Positions 14,973 to 23,879 are shown, counted from the first letter of the stretch. The stretch: DNA of 34,200 nucleotides from Oscillatoriales cyanobacterium (GCA_004293365.1 RDYN01000099.1:1-34200), one strand, 5' to 3'. Program-made: numbers and translations. The notes: generated by a model not told the origin, from the letters alone.

Positions 14973-15713
14973 ATGAAATATCCAATATTAAGCGCCTACA
15001 ATACTTTCAATACAGCACCGATCGCCCTTTGGTCATTTGATGCAGCAGGAAACTTGGCGAGCGATCGCCCGGATCTCCCTCCAGCACTGCTAATTGACAG
15101 CGTTTGCCGTGCTGTTGAGCGATCGCAAAACGGGCCGCAAGAAAGCCTGCTGCTGACTGGAGGTTACGTTACTTTCCCAGTCACTCCTTTGCTGGATGTC
15201 GGCACCGAAGACTTTTCTGTTTGTGCGTGGATTCGCACGGGTGATTTGGGTATTGTCAAGATTATCGATAAACGGATTCAAAATTCTGGCCCTTTACGGG
15301 GCTGGAGTTTCTTTCTTTATCAGGGCAAAATTAACCTGCAAATAGCCGATGGAAAAAGTTGGGTAAACTGTGGTGACGACTATCATGAAAAAATTGATAT
15401 TTTCCCTGTTATTAGCGACAACCAATGGCATCACGTTGCGGTTGCTGTCGATCGCGATCGATTGGATGGAGGGCGCTGGTATGTCGATGGCAAGGAAGTA
15501 GGTTGGCGGTTTAACCCAACAGGGCAACAGGGTTCTCTCATCAATAGTATACCCCTGACTGTTGGCAGGCGATCGGAGATTTTGGTGGCATTTATCGAGG
15601 TAATATTGGAGATATTCGGCTCTACAAACAGGCGCTGTCGGCGGCAGATGTGTTGTCGATTTACCGCTCGATTCAGTCTCCTATTAATAATATTTTTTTT
15701 GTTAACATTCTGA
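14973..15713 (+). pseudogene. LamG (concanavalin-like) N-terminal part of a broken LamG-TPR-CHAT gene
   Basis: Residues about 18-200 form a LamG-like jelly-roll: TAPIALWSFD, DFSVCAWIRTGD, GWSFFLYQGKINLQI, DNQWHHVAVAVDRD and WYVDGKEVG are characteristic strands. After residue 201 the frame is lost. The real continuation, FGGIYRGNIGDIRLYKQALS, is in the frame that opens at about 15578, so a one-base loss or two-base gain happened near 15573-15578. The last 45 residues of this ORF are out-of-frame text. LamG domains bind sugars or proteins, and LamG plus CHAT fusions are typical of cyanobacteria. The start codon directly follows a tandem repeat and has no ribosome site. Confidence 0.75.
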
Positions 15714-16384
15714 AGAGACCAGAAATACCGCGCCCCGAGCAAGATTCGTTCTCGGAAAGTGATAATATTTCCGTGGAAAGATACTCGCAGGCGATGGAAT
15801 ACTATCAGGAGTCGCTCAATATTCATAGAAACAACGGCAACGGCTACGGAGAAGCAAATTCTCTGAACAATCTAGGCAATATTTACCACAAGCTGGGTGA
15901 ATACTCCCAAGCAATTGACTCTCACCAGCAAGCGCTAAATATTCAGCGAGATATCGGCAATCGCGCTGGAGAAGCTGAGTCTCTAAATGCTTTCGGCAGT
16001 ATTTACGATGCCCTAGGGGAATACTTGCAAGCAATTGATTGCCACCAGCAGTGCCTAAATATTTACCGAGAAATCGACAATCGCGGTGGAGTAGCGACTT
16101 CCTGGCGCGATTTGGGGAGTGCATATCATTCTCTGGGGGAATACCAGCAGGCGATCGAATGCCAACAGCAGGCCCTGGATATGGCGCGAAAAATGCACTT
16201 TCAGCATAGAGAATTGAACTGCTTAAACGCTTTGGGCCGTACCTACGTTTCCCTGGGGGAAAATCAATTGGCGATCGAATACTGTGAGAAGTCCCTGAAT
16301 CTGGCACCGCAAATTGACAACCGTTATGGGGAAGCTAATTCTTTGGTGATTCTGGGTAATGCTTGCAGTAATTTGGGGCATTAG
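15650..16384 (+). pseudogene. TPR middle part of the broken LamG-TPR-CHAT gene
   Basis: The frame is open from about 15578, where it finishes the LamG domain. It then carries about five 40-residue TPR units of the type GEANSLNNLGNIYHKLGEYS followed by QAIDSHQQALNI. Such tandem repeats bind proteins or self-associate. It ends at TAG 16382-16384 in SNLGH-stop. The next codons continue in the same frame with LRAIAHYKQSLDIQ, exactly the expected next part of the TPR, so the stop is a nonsense mutation. The ATG at 15650 is internal to the LamG tail and is probably not a natural start. Confidence 0.75.
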
Positions 16385-18148
16385 TTGCGGGCGATCGCAC
16401 ATTACAAACAATCCTTAGATATTCAGCAGGAAATTGGCGATCGCTCTGGGGAAGCAACTTCCTGCCGAAATTTGGGCAATGCTTACCGCTGTTTGGGGCA
16501 GTACCAGCGGGCGATCGAATACAGCCGCAAGAGTTTGGAGATGGCGCGGGCGATCGGCGAAAAAGCATCAGAAGCGGCAACTCTCAACAATTTAGGACTT
16601 GCTTTATTTGACTTTGGCAAGTTTGCAGAAGCTGAAACAGTCCTGGGCGATGCAATTCTAATTTGGGAATCGCTGCGGGGAAAATTGAGCGATCGCGATA
16701 ACTTTAAAGTATCTATTTTTGAAACCCAAGCCGCAACTTACCGCCACTTGGAAAAAACCCTGATCGTCCAGAACAAAACCAAACAGGCACTGGAAATTGC
16801 CGAGAGAGGGCGGGCGCGGGCGTTTGTAGAATTACTGGGTGCTCGGTTATCTGCAAATTCCGATGCAATACCCGATATTGAGCCGCCGAATATCGATCGC
16901 ATTCAAGAAATTGCCCGAGCACAAAATGCAACTTTTGTGGAATATTCGATTTCTTTTTTAGAAGAACTGTTTATTTGGGTAATTCAGCCCACGGGTGAAA
17001 TAGCCTTCCGCCAAGTTGATCTCAACTACGAACATACTTCGCTCAAAGAGCTAGTTGCCGATTCTCGCGAGGCGATCGGCATCAGGAATCGCGATTTCAA
17101 TCCCACTCTAAAAATTTACCCGGGCGATTTAGTCAAACTCCACGATGATGCGCCGAATTGGGAACCTTGGCAAGTAATATCTGTTGATAAAACTCACAAC
17201 ATTCTCTCGCTCTGCCAATCCTCTTGGCCCGCAGGGTTGACTATTAAGAGGCCTGCAATTGATGTAGCAGCAAAAGTGGAATCGAGCCTCACCAATCACC
17301 CTCGCTTGCAAAAACTCCATCAACTGCTAATCGAACCGATCGCTGATTTGTTGCCGAGAGATCCAGCCGCTAAAATTATCTTTATTCCTCAAGGCGAACT
17401 GTTTTTAGTTCCCTTTCCGGCGCTGCAAGATGCTGCTGGGAAATACTTAATTGAAAAACATACTATTTTGACTGCTCCTGCGATTCAAATTTTGGAATTA
17501 ACTCGTCAAAAACGGCAAGATATTTCTGATTTAGGTGGGGATATTTTAGTAGTAGGAAATCCGACGATGCCTGAAGTTGTTCTGATACCGGGAAAACCCG
17601 CGCAGCAGTTGTCTGCTTTGCCGCATTCAGAAACCGAAGCCAACGCGATCGCCCAATTGTTCAAAACCCAAGCCCTGACGGGGAATTCGGCTACCAAAGC
17701 CGCCGTGCTCCAGCGGTTGTCAGACGCCCGCATTGTCCATTTTGCCACCCACGGATTGCTCGATCGCACTCGCGGACTCGGCAGTGCGATCGCCTTTGCA
17801 CCCGATCGCACCGATAGCGGTTTGCTGACGGCTGAGGAAATTTTGCACCTGCACCTCCAGGCGGATCTCGTAGTTTTGAGTGCTTGCAATACCGGCATGG
17901 GGCGGATTACCGGCGACGGCGTAATCGGCTTGTCTCGCGCTTTAATTTCGGCTGGTACATCCAGTGCGATCGTGTCTTTGTGGGCGGTGCCGGATGCTCC
18001 TACAGCCGATTTGATGGTGAAATTTTATCAAAACCTCGATCGAACGGGCAACAAAGCTCAAGCCCTGCGTCGCGCCATGCTGGAGACAATGCAGCAGCAT
18101 CCAAATCCCAGAGATTGGGCAGCTTTCACGCTCATCGGCGAAGCCTAA
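16385..18148 (+). CDS. TPR-CHAT protease part of the broken LamG-TPR-CHAT gene
   Basis: CHAT is a caspase-clan (CD) cysteine protease domain. After two or three TPR units (GEATSCRNLGNAYRCLGQYQ onward) and a helical linker, the CHAT domain begins near residue 160. Its catalytic pair is visible: His in HFATHG (near 452) and Cys in LSACNTGMG (near 502). QGELFLVPFPALQD and SLWAVPDAPTADLM are further family landmarks. The catalytic part is therefore intact while the front of the gene is broken. A 50-60 residue insert with PGDLVKL and WQVISVD near 240-300 is unusual. The frame begins immediately after the upstream TAG with TTG, and no ribosome site is seen, so expression is doubtful. Confidence 0.85.
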   Translation: MRAIAHYKQSLDIQQEIGDRSGEATSCRNLGNAYRCLGQYQRAIEYSRKSLEMARAIGEKASEAATLNNLGLALFDFGKFAEAETVLGDAILIWESLRGKLSDRDNFKVSIFETQAATYRHLEKTLIVQNKTKQALEIAERGRARAFVELLGARLSANSDAIPDIEPPNIDRIQEIARAQNATFVEYSISFLEELFIWVIQPTGEIAFRQVDLNYEHTSLKELVADSREAIGIRNRDFNPTLKIYPGDLVKLHDDAPNWEPWQVISVDKTHNILSLCQSSWPAGLTIKRPAIDVAAKVESSLTNHPRLQKLHQLLIEPIADLLPRDPAAKIIFIPQGELFLVPFPALQDAAGKYLIEKHTILTAPAIQILELTRQKRQDISDLGGDILVVGNPTMPEVVLIPGKPAQQLSALPHSETEANAIAQLFKTQALTGNSATKAAVLQRLSDARIVHFATHGLLDRTRGLGSAIAFAPDRTDSGLLTAEEILHLHLQADLVVLSACNTGMGRITGDGVIGLSRALISAGTSSAIVSLWAVPDAPTADLMVKFYQNLDRTGNKAQALRRAMLETMQQHPNPRDWAAFTLIGEA

Positions 18149-18295
18149 TCGGGAGTTTCGGTTAAATTTTGTAAAGAATTGCCAAAATCCCGCGAAAAAA
18201 TTAGTTTTTTGGCTGAAATCTCCACAGAAGTGCGATCGCCCCTGGATAAATCATGTGTCGATTTAATTTATTGACAAAAATACCTCAGCGATCGA

Positions 18296-18318
18296 TCCCC
18301 CCTAGCCCCCCTTAAAAA
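18296..18318. repeat. Left half of a CCCCCTAGCCCCCCTT repeat interrupted by the IS
   Basis: GATCCCCCCTAGCCCCCCTT directly precedes the left IS end. On the other side of the IS, 19624-19650 reads as its near inverted complement (CCTAAGGGGGATTTAGGGGG followed by ATC). Related C-rich repeats occur at 120-151 and within the AAA-WD40 gene at 32092-32130. Confidence 0.65.
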
Positions 18319-19623
18319 GCAGGGTGGATTAATTGTCAGGGGGGAATGTATGATATTCGAGGTAATCAAGTCTGCCCTGTCCGGGTAGACTATCGCTGCT
18401 GAAATGAATTAACCATGAATTTAATTGAAGCAATTAAATCTGTTCCAGATCATAGACATGCGAGAGGTATTAGACATGAACTTTGGCTAATATTAACGAT
18501 AATTTTGTTGGGTAGTTGCACGGGATATTGGGGGTATAAACCCTTAGTTGAATTTACCAAAAATCATCGAGATATCCTCATAAAAACATTCAACCTCCCC
18601 AAAGATATTCGGTTTCCATCAGATTCAACGTTTAGGAATATAATTCAATCATTGGATTTTGAGATGTTAGCCGTTCTTTTTAATGTATGGTCTCAGCAAG
18701 AATTGTCAATAGACAAAGGAGAATTGATGGCAATAGATGTAAAAAGCCTAAAAAGCACCTCCGTAGGTGGTGGCAGATCTTACCAAAACTTTGTGTCAAT
18801 AGTTTCCGTTTATAGTCATCATCATGGATGGGTTGTTCGACATCAAGTTATGGAAAACAAACAGAAAAGTGAACTCGAAGTCGTAGAGGAGCTAGTTCAA
18901 GAACTTTCCGGTAAAAAAGTAGTAATTACCCTCGATGCACTGCACTGTCAAAAAAAAACTTGCCTTAATTATTAAGAGTGGTAATGACTATATAGTTACG
19001 CTCAAAAAGAATCAATTAAATCTGTTTAAATCTGCCAAGAAATTAGTCAGTTCTACTCTTTGCATCTGACGAAAATGAAGTTTCTGAATGTGTACATGGA
19101 CGAACCACAACTCGCCAGACCAAAATTTATCCAATTCCACCTGAATTATTGCCACTTTGGGGGGGTGCCAAACATATAATTGTGGTCAGGAGATATGGGA
19201 CTCGATGGGAGGGGAAAAAAAGTCGTCGCCATCTGATTAATTTCGATGAAGTACACTATTATTTAAGTAGTCTGGATTGGTCAGCCAGTGAATTTGCTGA
19301 TGCTATTCCTGGTCACTGGTTGATTGAAAACAGGCTGCATTGGGTTAAAGATGTGACGTTAAACGAGGATAACAATATTCGTTGTGGTGGCAATGCACCT
19401 GTTAATTGGGCAATGATTAGACAATTCTTGGTTTCATTGGCTCGCATAAAATGTACTCATACTTTTCCCGAAGCTTTAAGATTAATGGCTAATCAAGTTG
19501 AAGATTTGAGTGAGTTACTTTTTGATTTATCTAGTTCAGATAAACCTGTTAAATGCCTCGCATGATGTCAGTCAATAGCCTTCATAGCCTTGATTTAACC
19601 TCTCGACAATTAATCCACCCTGC
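18319..19623 (+). mobile_element. Degenerate ISAs1-like insertion sequence, about 1.3 kb
   Basis: Perfect 19-base terminal inverted repeats (GCAGGGTGGATTAATTGTC at 18319-18337 and its complement at 19605-19623) bound a transposase gene of the ISAs1 type. The size of 1305 bp is normal for that family. No target duplication is obvious: the flanks TTAAAAA and GACCTAAG differ. The right end supplies the last codons and stop of the truncated CHAT-type gene on the minus strand. The transposase is frameshifted, so this copy is not autonomous, but intact ends could still be mobilised. Confidence 0.85.
18415..19565 (+). pseudogene. ISAs1-family transposase, two frameshifts
   Basis: The N-terminal frame 18415-18975 begins MNLIEAIKSVPDHRHARGIR, a typical ISAs1 start, and includes the first catalytic Asp in MAIDVKSLKS and the second in ITLDALHCQKK. 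At the nine-A run 18950-18958 the frame breaks; a -1 step continues with LALIIKSGNDYIVTLKKNQL. A second break near 19064 leads to DENEVSECVHGRTTT and the C-terminal frame (19149-19565) with the third acid in HWLIENRLHWVKDVT. A single slip at the A-run could be programmed, but the second break argues for a decayed gene. Full length would be about 380 residues. Confidence 0.85.
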
Positions 19624-20131
19624 GACCTAAGGGGGATTTAGGGGGATCTGAAATCGGCGGTTGTCTGCAAGCAGTAGCGCTCAAAGCAATTTCGGCCATC
19701 GGGTAGCGATCGAAAATATCCCAACAGTACCAAGGCAGACGCCGCAAAACGAGATCGTCTGTTTTGATTAAAAATCGAATTATGTCTGACGGACTTAATT
19801 GTACGAGTAATGTTTCTTTGAGTTCGCGAAACTGTTCGGAGTTGAGCCAGCTATTAATTTGCAGGCTTAATTGTTCCGCCAACTCGCGGCACTTGGACAA
19901 CTGTGCTGCACGAGATTCGGTAATGGTAATTGCGATCGGCTTAATGCGGAAATCTCCCAAACTGCGGTAGACTGACTGCCAGCGATCGTAGTTGTCAGCT
20001 ATTTCTGGTTTCGGAGGCCCAAAAGCATGAATTTCTACTGCGGCCCGTTTTCCTTCCGGGCCGATTTCCAGAGCAGCTCGCACGCCTTTTGTCAAGTTAC
20101 CATCTAGCTTTAAGACAACTAATTTCTGCAT
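19610..20131 (-). CDS. Truncated CHAT/CHASE2-type N-terminal region, 3' end lost at the IS
   Basis: The protein begins MQKLVVLKLDGNLTKGVRAA and continues with RWQSVYRSLGDFRIKP, DIIRFLIKTDDLVLRRLPWY and WDIFDRYPMAEIALS. This is the conserved N-terminal domain seen in cyanobacterial CHAT and CHASE2 proteins, as I recall the family. Those are usually 400-800 residues long; this one stops at 173. The last ten or so residues are read from the C-rich repeat and from the inverted repeat of the ISAs1 element, whose TTAATC supplies the stop. The rest of the gene is not present on the far side of the IS, so sequence was deleted. It is the third gene of a sigma-DUF1822-CHAT order, 29 bases after the DUF1822 stop. 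Confidence 0.75.
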   Translation of the reverse strand: MQKLVVLKLDGNLTKGVRAALEIGPEGKRAAVEIHAFGPPKPEIADNYDRWQSVYRSLGDFRIKPIAITITESRAAQLSKCRELAEQLSLQINSWLNSEQFRELKETLLVQLSPSDIIRFLIKTDDLVLRRLPWYCWDIFDRYPMAEIALSATACRQPPISDPPKSPLGRRVD

Positions 20132-20160
20132 GGTTTACAACTGATAACAAGCGAGCCGAT

Positions 20161-21156
20161 TTAAGCGGCAAAATTCTCTGTAATATAGAGTTCTTTCAGT
20201 TTTACCACAACGCTGAAACATTCTCCGCGATCGGCAGCAAATTCCAGCGTCATGCAGCCGTTGTCTTTTTTGACAGCACAAGCTTCCATGACAGTCATTC
20301 CTCCGCCGTCGATGAGTTTCAGAGTCAGATTGAGCGACAAGCTGTCTGCTCGGGCGATCGGATGCACCTGTACTTTAATATTAATATCAGTATCAGTTGT
20401 CGGTGCGATCGCCACCAGCAAAGCTACAGATTCGGCGGGTACTCCTACACCCCTATCTAAATTAGGTTTTCCCCGAAAAGAGTAGAGGGTTGTTGGTGCT
20501 AATTCCGAGATATCTGGTGTCAGATGGATCGTCTTAGCCCGCACCACTGCACTACCGTAACGAAAAGCTAAACTAGGTTCTGGCGGCGCTAAAACTTCTG
20601 CTACAGACTGCCAACCCGCCTCGAAAATATTGTGCAGCCACTGGCGAAGTTGTACTGGTTTTTGGCTGCGTTCTAGACCATCCAAATGTACGAGCAATTT
20701 TTCAATACTTTGCAATCTTTCAATAGCCAACTCGCCAGTAATTGCAGTTTTCATAAATCCGACTAAAGTAGCTTCTTGCCGCTTTATATCGATTTCAACT
20801 GCTACTAAACCAATGCGATCGTCCGGTATTTCCAGCGGAATGTCACAAAACTTGCCAGACTTCACAGGGCGGCATTCCAAATTGCCCAATTGAGTTAATT
20901 TCAAATCTGCTGCATCGGTATAAAGGCGCATGGCAGGGTTCCAACTGTCGCTGGCATTCAAGTCTGTGGGAATATCCATCATTTCCATGTAATCTTTCAC
21001 TGCACATACAGCTAAAGTGTTGAAATAAACTTGGTCTCTTTTTTCTGCTGTGCTCAATCCTTTAATATTTGAAAATTTCTCTGCCAGCCGCAGCGCTGCG
21101 GTGGTAATCGGCAGTGGAATAGATGATTGCCTGATATTGTTAAGGTTGCCATTCAT
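20161..21156 (-). CDS. DUF1822 family protein, 331 aa
   Basis: I placed the start at 21156 (MNGNLNNIRQSSIPLPITTA), with AGGA about 10 bases upstream; the frame extends 15 codons further. The family signature is the N-terminal IPLPITTAALRLAEKF, QVYFNTLAVCAVKDYMEMMD and the LVAVEIDIKRQEATLVGF segment. DUF1822 proteins are cyanobacterial, of unknown function, and commonly lie between a sigma factor gene and a CHAT-type gene, exactly as here. No membrane segment or enzyme motif is visible. It is probably co-transcribed with the truncated CHAT gene 29 bases downstream. Confidence 0.85.
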   Translation of the reverse strand: MNGNLNNIRQSSIPLPITTAALRLAEKFSNIKGLSTAEKRDQVYFNTLAVCAVKDYMEMMDIPTDLNASDSWNPAMRLYTDAADLKLTQLGNLECRPVKSGKFCDIPLEIPDDRIGLVAVEIDIKRQEATLVGFMKTAITGELAIERLQSIEKLLVHLDGLERSQKPVQLRQWLHNIFEAGWQSVAEVLAPPEPSLAFRYGSAVVRAKTIHLTPDISELAPTTLYSFRGKPNLDRGVGVPAESVALLVAIAPTTDTDINIKVQVHPIARADSLSLNLTLKLIDGGGMTVMEACAVKKDNGCMTLEFAADRGECFSVVVKLKELYITENFAA

Positions 21157-21249
21157 CACGGTTTTTCCTGTTTTAAAGATGTTTTTAGGAGGGGTAGGCA
21201 TCCTGCCTGCCCTTGACAGACTTTTCTAGACTGGACGCACCCCTATCGA

Positions 21250-21315
21250 AGAAACCGGGTTTTTTACCTAATCTCTGGATCCAGCGAATAATTTTCGTAA
21301 AAAAACCCGGTTTCT
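21250..21315. repeat. AGAAACCGGGTTTTTTAC inverted repeat
   Basis: AGAAACCGGGTTTTTTAC at 21250-21267 is matched by GTAAAAAAACCCGGTTTCT at 21297-21315, leaving a 29-base loop. It lies between the sigma factor and DUF1822 genes and might weaken read-through between them. The same repeat style is widespread in filamentous cyanobacteria, from memory. Confidence 0.7.
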
Positions 21316-21347
21316 GGCCATCCGTGCGTAATTCATACTAGATACCT

Positions 21348-22034
21348 CTATTCTAGATATCCTTGCTTTTTGGCAAAATTTCGCAAGCGCGGCAGACATT
21401 CTCTTTTATAAAAGTTGGGTGCGGTTGACGGCGGCAAGTTAAACTCAAGAGCAATGTTTTTCCAGGGAGTCTCCGGGGGAAGACGCTTCAGAATTAAGAT
21501 TGGGCAAGTGACATCGGGGCGTTCTTTGATGTAAACGCTTCTCAACTCGCCCTCTGGATCTGCCACAACCCATTTTTTGGTCTCTGCTAGGATGACTAGC
21601 GGACTGTCAGAATGAGTAGGCGGATTTTCGACATTATTTATAATGTTAATTGCTTCTGAGTCTTCTGAAATTGGCGGGGAAATAACTCTATTTTGGTGCT
21701 GTATTTGTTCGTTCGAGAAGTCTTTCAGCCGCATCTTGAGATATTTGTCTAGCCAAGTAATGACGCTGCCCAGATTCGGATCGTAAGGTTTGTTTGTGGT
21801 ATTCTCTTTGCAAACACAAACATTGCGACAAAAATACACCCAAGTTTGCTGCAAAGCATCGTTATAATGAGGCGTTCCTTCTTGCCAAAGTTTGCCAGAT
21901 TTCACAATCAGCCTCACTATCTCGCTGAGTTTTTGCCGCCGCATCAAGCTTTTGGGCGGATGCGAACAGGCTTGGGCAACTAGCTGTTTGAGTTGTTGGC
22001 TTAAATTGTTCTCCTCATTGTTGGTGTCGGACAT
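21348..22034 (-). CDS. Sigma-70 family RNA polymerase sigma factor, ECF-like, 228 aa
   Basis: The start at 22034 follows AGGAGG by 9 bases, which decides it over the longer 296-aa frame. Residues about 50-108 (HYNDALQQTWVYFCRNVCVC onward, YDPNLGSVITWLDKYLKMRL) match sigma region 2, which binds core polymerase and the -10 element. Residues about 178-222 (LPPETPWKNIALEFNLPPST then FYKRECLPRLRNF) are the region 4 helix-turn-helix. The gene heads the sigma-DUF1822-CHAT order, and by analogy may direct transcription of this or related loci. The rest of the locus is broken, so its present targets are uncertain. Confidence 0.8.
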   Translation of the reverse strand: MSDTNNEENNLSQQLKQLVAQACSHPPKSLMRRQKLSEIVRLIVKSGKLWQEGTPHYNDALQQTWVYFCRNVCVCKENTTNKPYDPNLGSVITWLDKYLKMRLKDFSNEQIQHQNRVISPPISEDSEAINIINNVENPPTHSDSPLVILAETKKWVVADPEGELRSVYIKERPDVTCPILILKRLPPETPWKNIALEFNLPPSTAPNFYKRECLPRLRNFAKKQGYLE

Positions 22035-22396
22035 CGGCGAGGGCCTCCTGAAGAGTCTCTGGATGAATGTTAGAGACGGCATTTTTTGTTGGAAATTCCA
22101 AGATAGAATCCCTGAATAGATGTTTGGCAGTCCCACAAGTGGTGGCTGCCAATCAGTTATCAGCCTCGCGCGATAAATTTTTTTCGCGAAAATTCGGGAA
22201 AAAATTTGGAAAATATTTCCTTGACAAATGCGAGTCAATGAGGTATGAGATCGCCCGCAGCAACCGGATATTCGCCTTCCAGAAGCCCGATCGCCCTTTT
22301 ATGTCCAACGAGCGACTTGCTTATTTGCTGAGAAATCATATACTTTGTCAAGTTAAGAAAATATTTTTTTGATTCATCCAGGAGCCAGCAAAAAAA
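22035..22396. other. Region between the sigma factor and glgA2 genes
   Basis: No ORF is supported in these 360 bases. The left part contains an upstream extension of the sigma factor frame without a ribosome site. The right part holds the putative glgA2 promoter (22221-22249) and an A-rich leader (CAGGAGCCAGCAAAAAAAATG) whose AGGAG serves glgA2. Confidence 0.5.
22221..22249 (+). promoter_or_regulatory. Putative glgA2 promoter
   Basis: TTGACA at 22221-22226 is followed after exactly 17 bases by TATGAG at 22244-22249, a good sigma-70-type pair. Transcription would start near 22256, leaving a leader of about 140 bases before the ATG at 22397. Confidence 0.45.
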
Positions 22397-23872
22397 ATGT
22401 ACATCGTACAAATAGCCTCAGAGTGCGCCCCCGTCATCAAAGCAGGGGGTTTGGGCGACGTAGTTTACGGTTTGAGTCGGGAGTTGCAGAATTCCGGCCA
22501 CGCCGTCGAGATTATTCTGCCCAAGTACGACTGCATGAGGTACGACCATATTTGGGGGCTGCACGATGCCTATCGGGATCTGGCGGTGCCCTGGTACGGC
22601 GGCGAAATCCTTTGCGATGTCTACTGCGGCTGGGTGCACGGGGTGCTGTGTTTTTTCATCGAACCTCGATCGCAAGATAACTTTTTCAACCGCGGCTGTT
22701 ATTACGGTTGCAACGATGACAATATGCGGTTTGCATTTTTCAGCAAAGCTGCTTTGGAATTTTTGCTCAGAAGCAACAAGCGCCCGGATGTGATTCACTG
22801 TCACGATTGGCAAACTGGCTTGATTCCAGTCATGCTGTTTGAAATTTATAAATACAATTGGATGGAAAATCAGCGAGTCTGCTATACCATTCACAATTTC
22901 AAACATCAAGGTATGGGCGGAAGCGAGGTTTTGCAAGCAACGGGTTTGAATCGAGATGAGTATTATTTTCAGTACGATCGCCTGCGAGATAATTTTAACC
23001 CCTTTGCCCTCAATTTTATGAAAGGCGGCATTGTGTACTCGAACTTTGTGACGACGGTTTCGCCGCACCACGCTTGGGAAGCTCATGTAGGCGAGTTCGG
23101 CTACGGTTTGGGCCACACTTTGCATATATATCAAGACAAGTTTCGCGGGGTGCTCAACGGCATTGATTACGATGTGTGGAATCCCGAGAGCGATCGCTAT
23201 ATTCAGCAGCACTACACTGCGGATGATTTGGCAGGAAAAGCTAAAACTAAAACAGCTTTGCGCGATCGGCTGTTACTGCGCGATGCTGACAAGCCTCTGA
23301 TTACATTTATCGGCCGTTTGGACGACCAAAAAGGCGTCCACCTCGTCCACCATGCAATTTATTACTCTCTGAGCAAAGGCGCGCAATTCGTGCTTTTGGG
23401 CTCGGCGACGGAAGCGGGAATTAACGCACATTTCCAGCACGAAAAATGGGTTTTAAATGACAATCCAGACTGCCATTTGGAACTCGGTTTTAATGAGGAA
23501 CTGTCGCACTTAATTTACGCTGGTGCGGATATGATTGTGGTGCCGAGCAATTACGAACCCTGCGGGCTGACTCAGATGATCGGGTTGAGGTACGGTACGG
23601 TGCCTGTGGTGCGCGGCGTGGGCGGTTTGGTGAATACGGTGTTCGATCGCGATTACGACACCAACCACTTGCCCGAAGAGCGCAACGGCTACGTATTTCA
23701 CCAAACGGACTACTACGCTTTAGAGTCGGCGCTCGATCGGGCGATCGGATTGTGGTATGACTACCATGATGAATTTGAAAAACTCATGATTCAAGGGATG
23801 AATTGCGACAATTCGTGGAAATATCCAGCTAAAGACTATGTGGAAATTTACGAGCTAATTCGACACAAATAA
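22397..23872 (+). CDS. glgA2: Glycogen/starch synthase, GlgA2 type
   Basis: This GT5 glycosyltransferase transfers glucose from ADP-glucose to the end of a growing alpha-1,4-glucan. The start MYIVQIASECAPVIKAGGLG contains the ADP-glucose/glucan-binding KAGGLGD motif near residues 15-21. HCHDWQTGLIPV near 135, VCYTIHNFKHQG near 157 and the C-terminal YEPCGLTQMIGLRYGTVPVV near 390, with the catalytic-site Glu, are all present. The length of 491 aa matches the second cyanobacterial synthase (GlgA2) rather than the shorter GlgA1, whose start reads differently. AGGAG lies upstream of the ATG. Short tandem repeats follow the stop, and no operon partner is visible. Confidence 0.93.
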   Translation: MYIVQIASECAPVIKAGGLGDVVYGLSRELQNSGHAVEIILPKYDCMRYDHIWGLHDAYRDLAVPWYGGEILCDVYCGWVHGVLCFFIEPRSQDNFFNRGCYYGCNDDNMRFAFFSKAALEFLLRSNKRPDVIHCHDWQTGLIPVMLFEIYKYNWMENQRVCYTIHNFKHQGMGGSEVLQATGLNRDEYYFQYDRLRDNFNPFALNFMKGGIVYSNFVTTVSPHHAWEAHVGEFGYGLGHTLHIYQDKFRGVLNGIDYDVWNPESDRYIQQHYTADDLAGKAKTKTALRDRLLLRDADKPLITFIGRLDDQKGVHLVHHAIYYSLSKGAQFVLLGSATEAGINAHFQHEKWVLNDNPDCHLELGFNEELSHLIYAGADMIVVPSNYEPCGLTQMIGLRYGTVPVVRGVGGLVNTVFDRDYDTNHLPEERNGYVFHQTDYYALESALDRAIGLWYDYHDEFEKLMIQGMNCDNSWKYPAKDYVEIYELIRHK

Positions 23873-23879
23873 GGCGGAA

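Noticed and set aside
13902..16384. Amber codons at 13902 and 16382 as sites of UAG recoding
   Set aside because: Both genes also carry frameshifts, while other long genes in the window have no internal TAG; pseudogenes explain the data better.
18950..18958. Nine-A run as a programmed -1 frameshift site in the ISAs1 transposase
   Set aside because: A second frameshift near 19064 also interrupts the gene, and ISAs1 transposases are normally a single ORF, so decay is more likely.
22035..22238. Longer 296-aa form of the sigma factor
   Set aside because: AGGAGG sits 9 bases before the ATG at 22034; the extra residues look like leader sequence and contain no sigma motif.
22418..23212. Long minus-strand ORF of 264 aa opposite glgA2
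   Set aside because: It is the antisense shadow of a strongly conserved gene with no start signals of its own.
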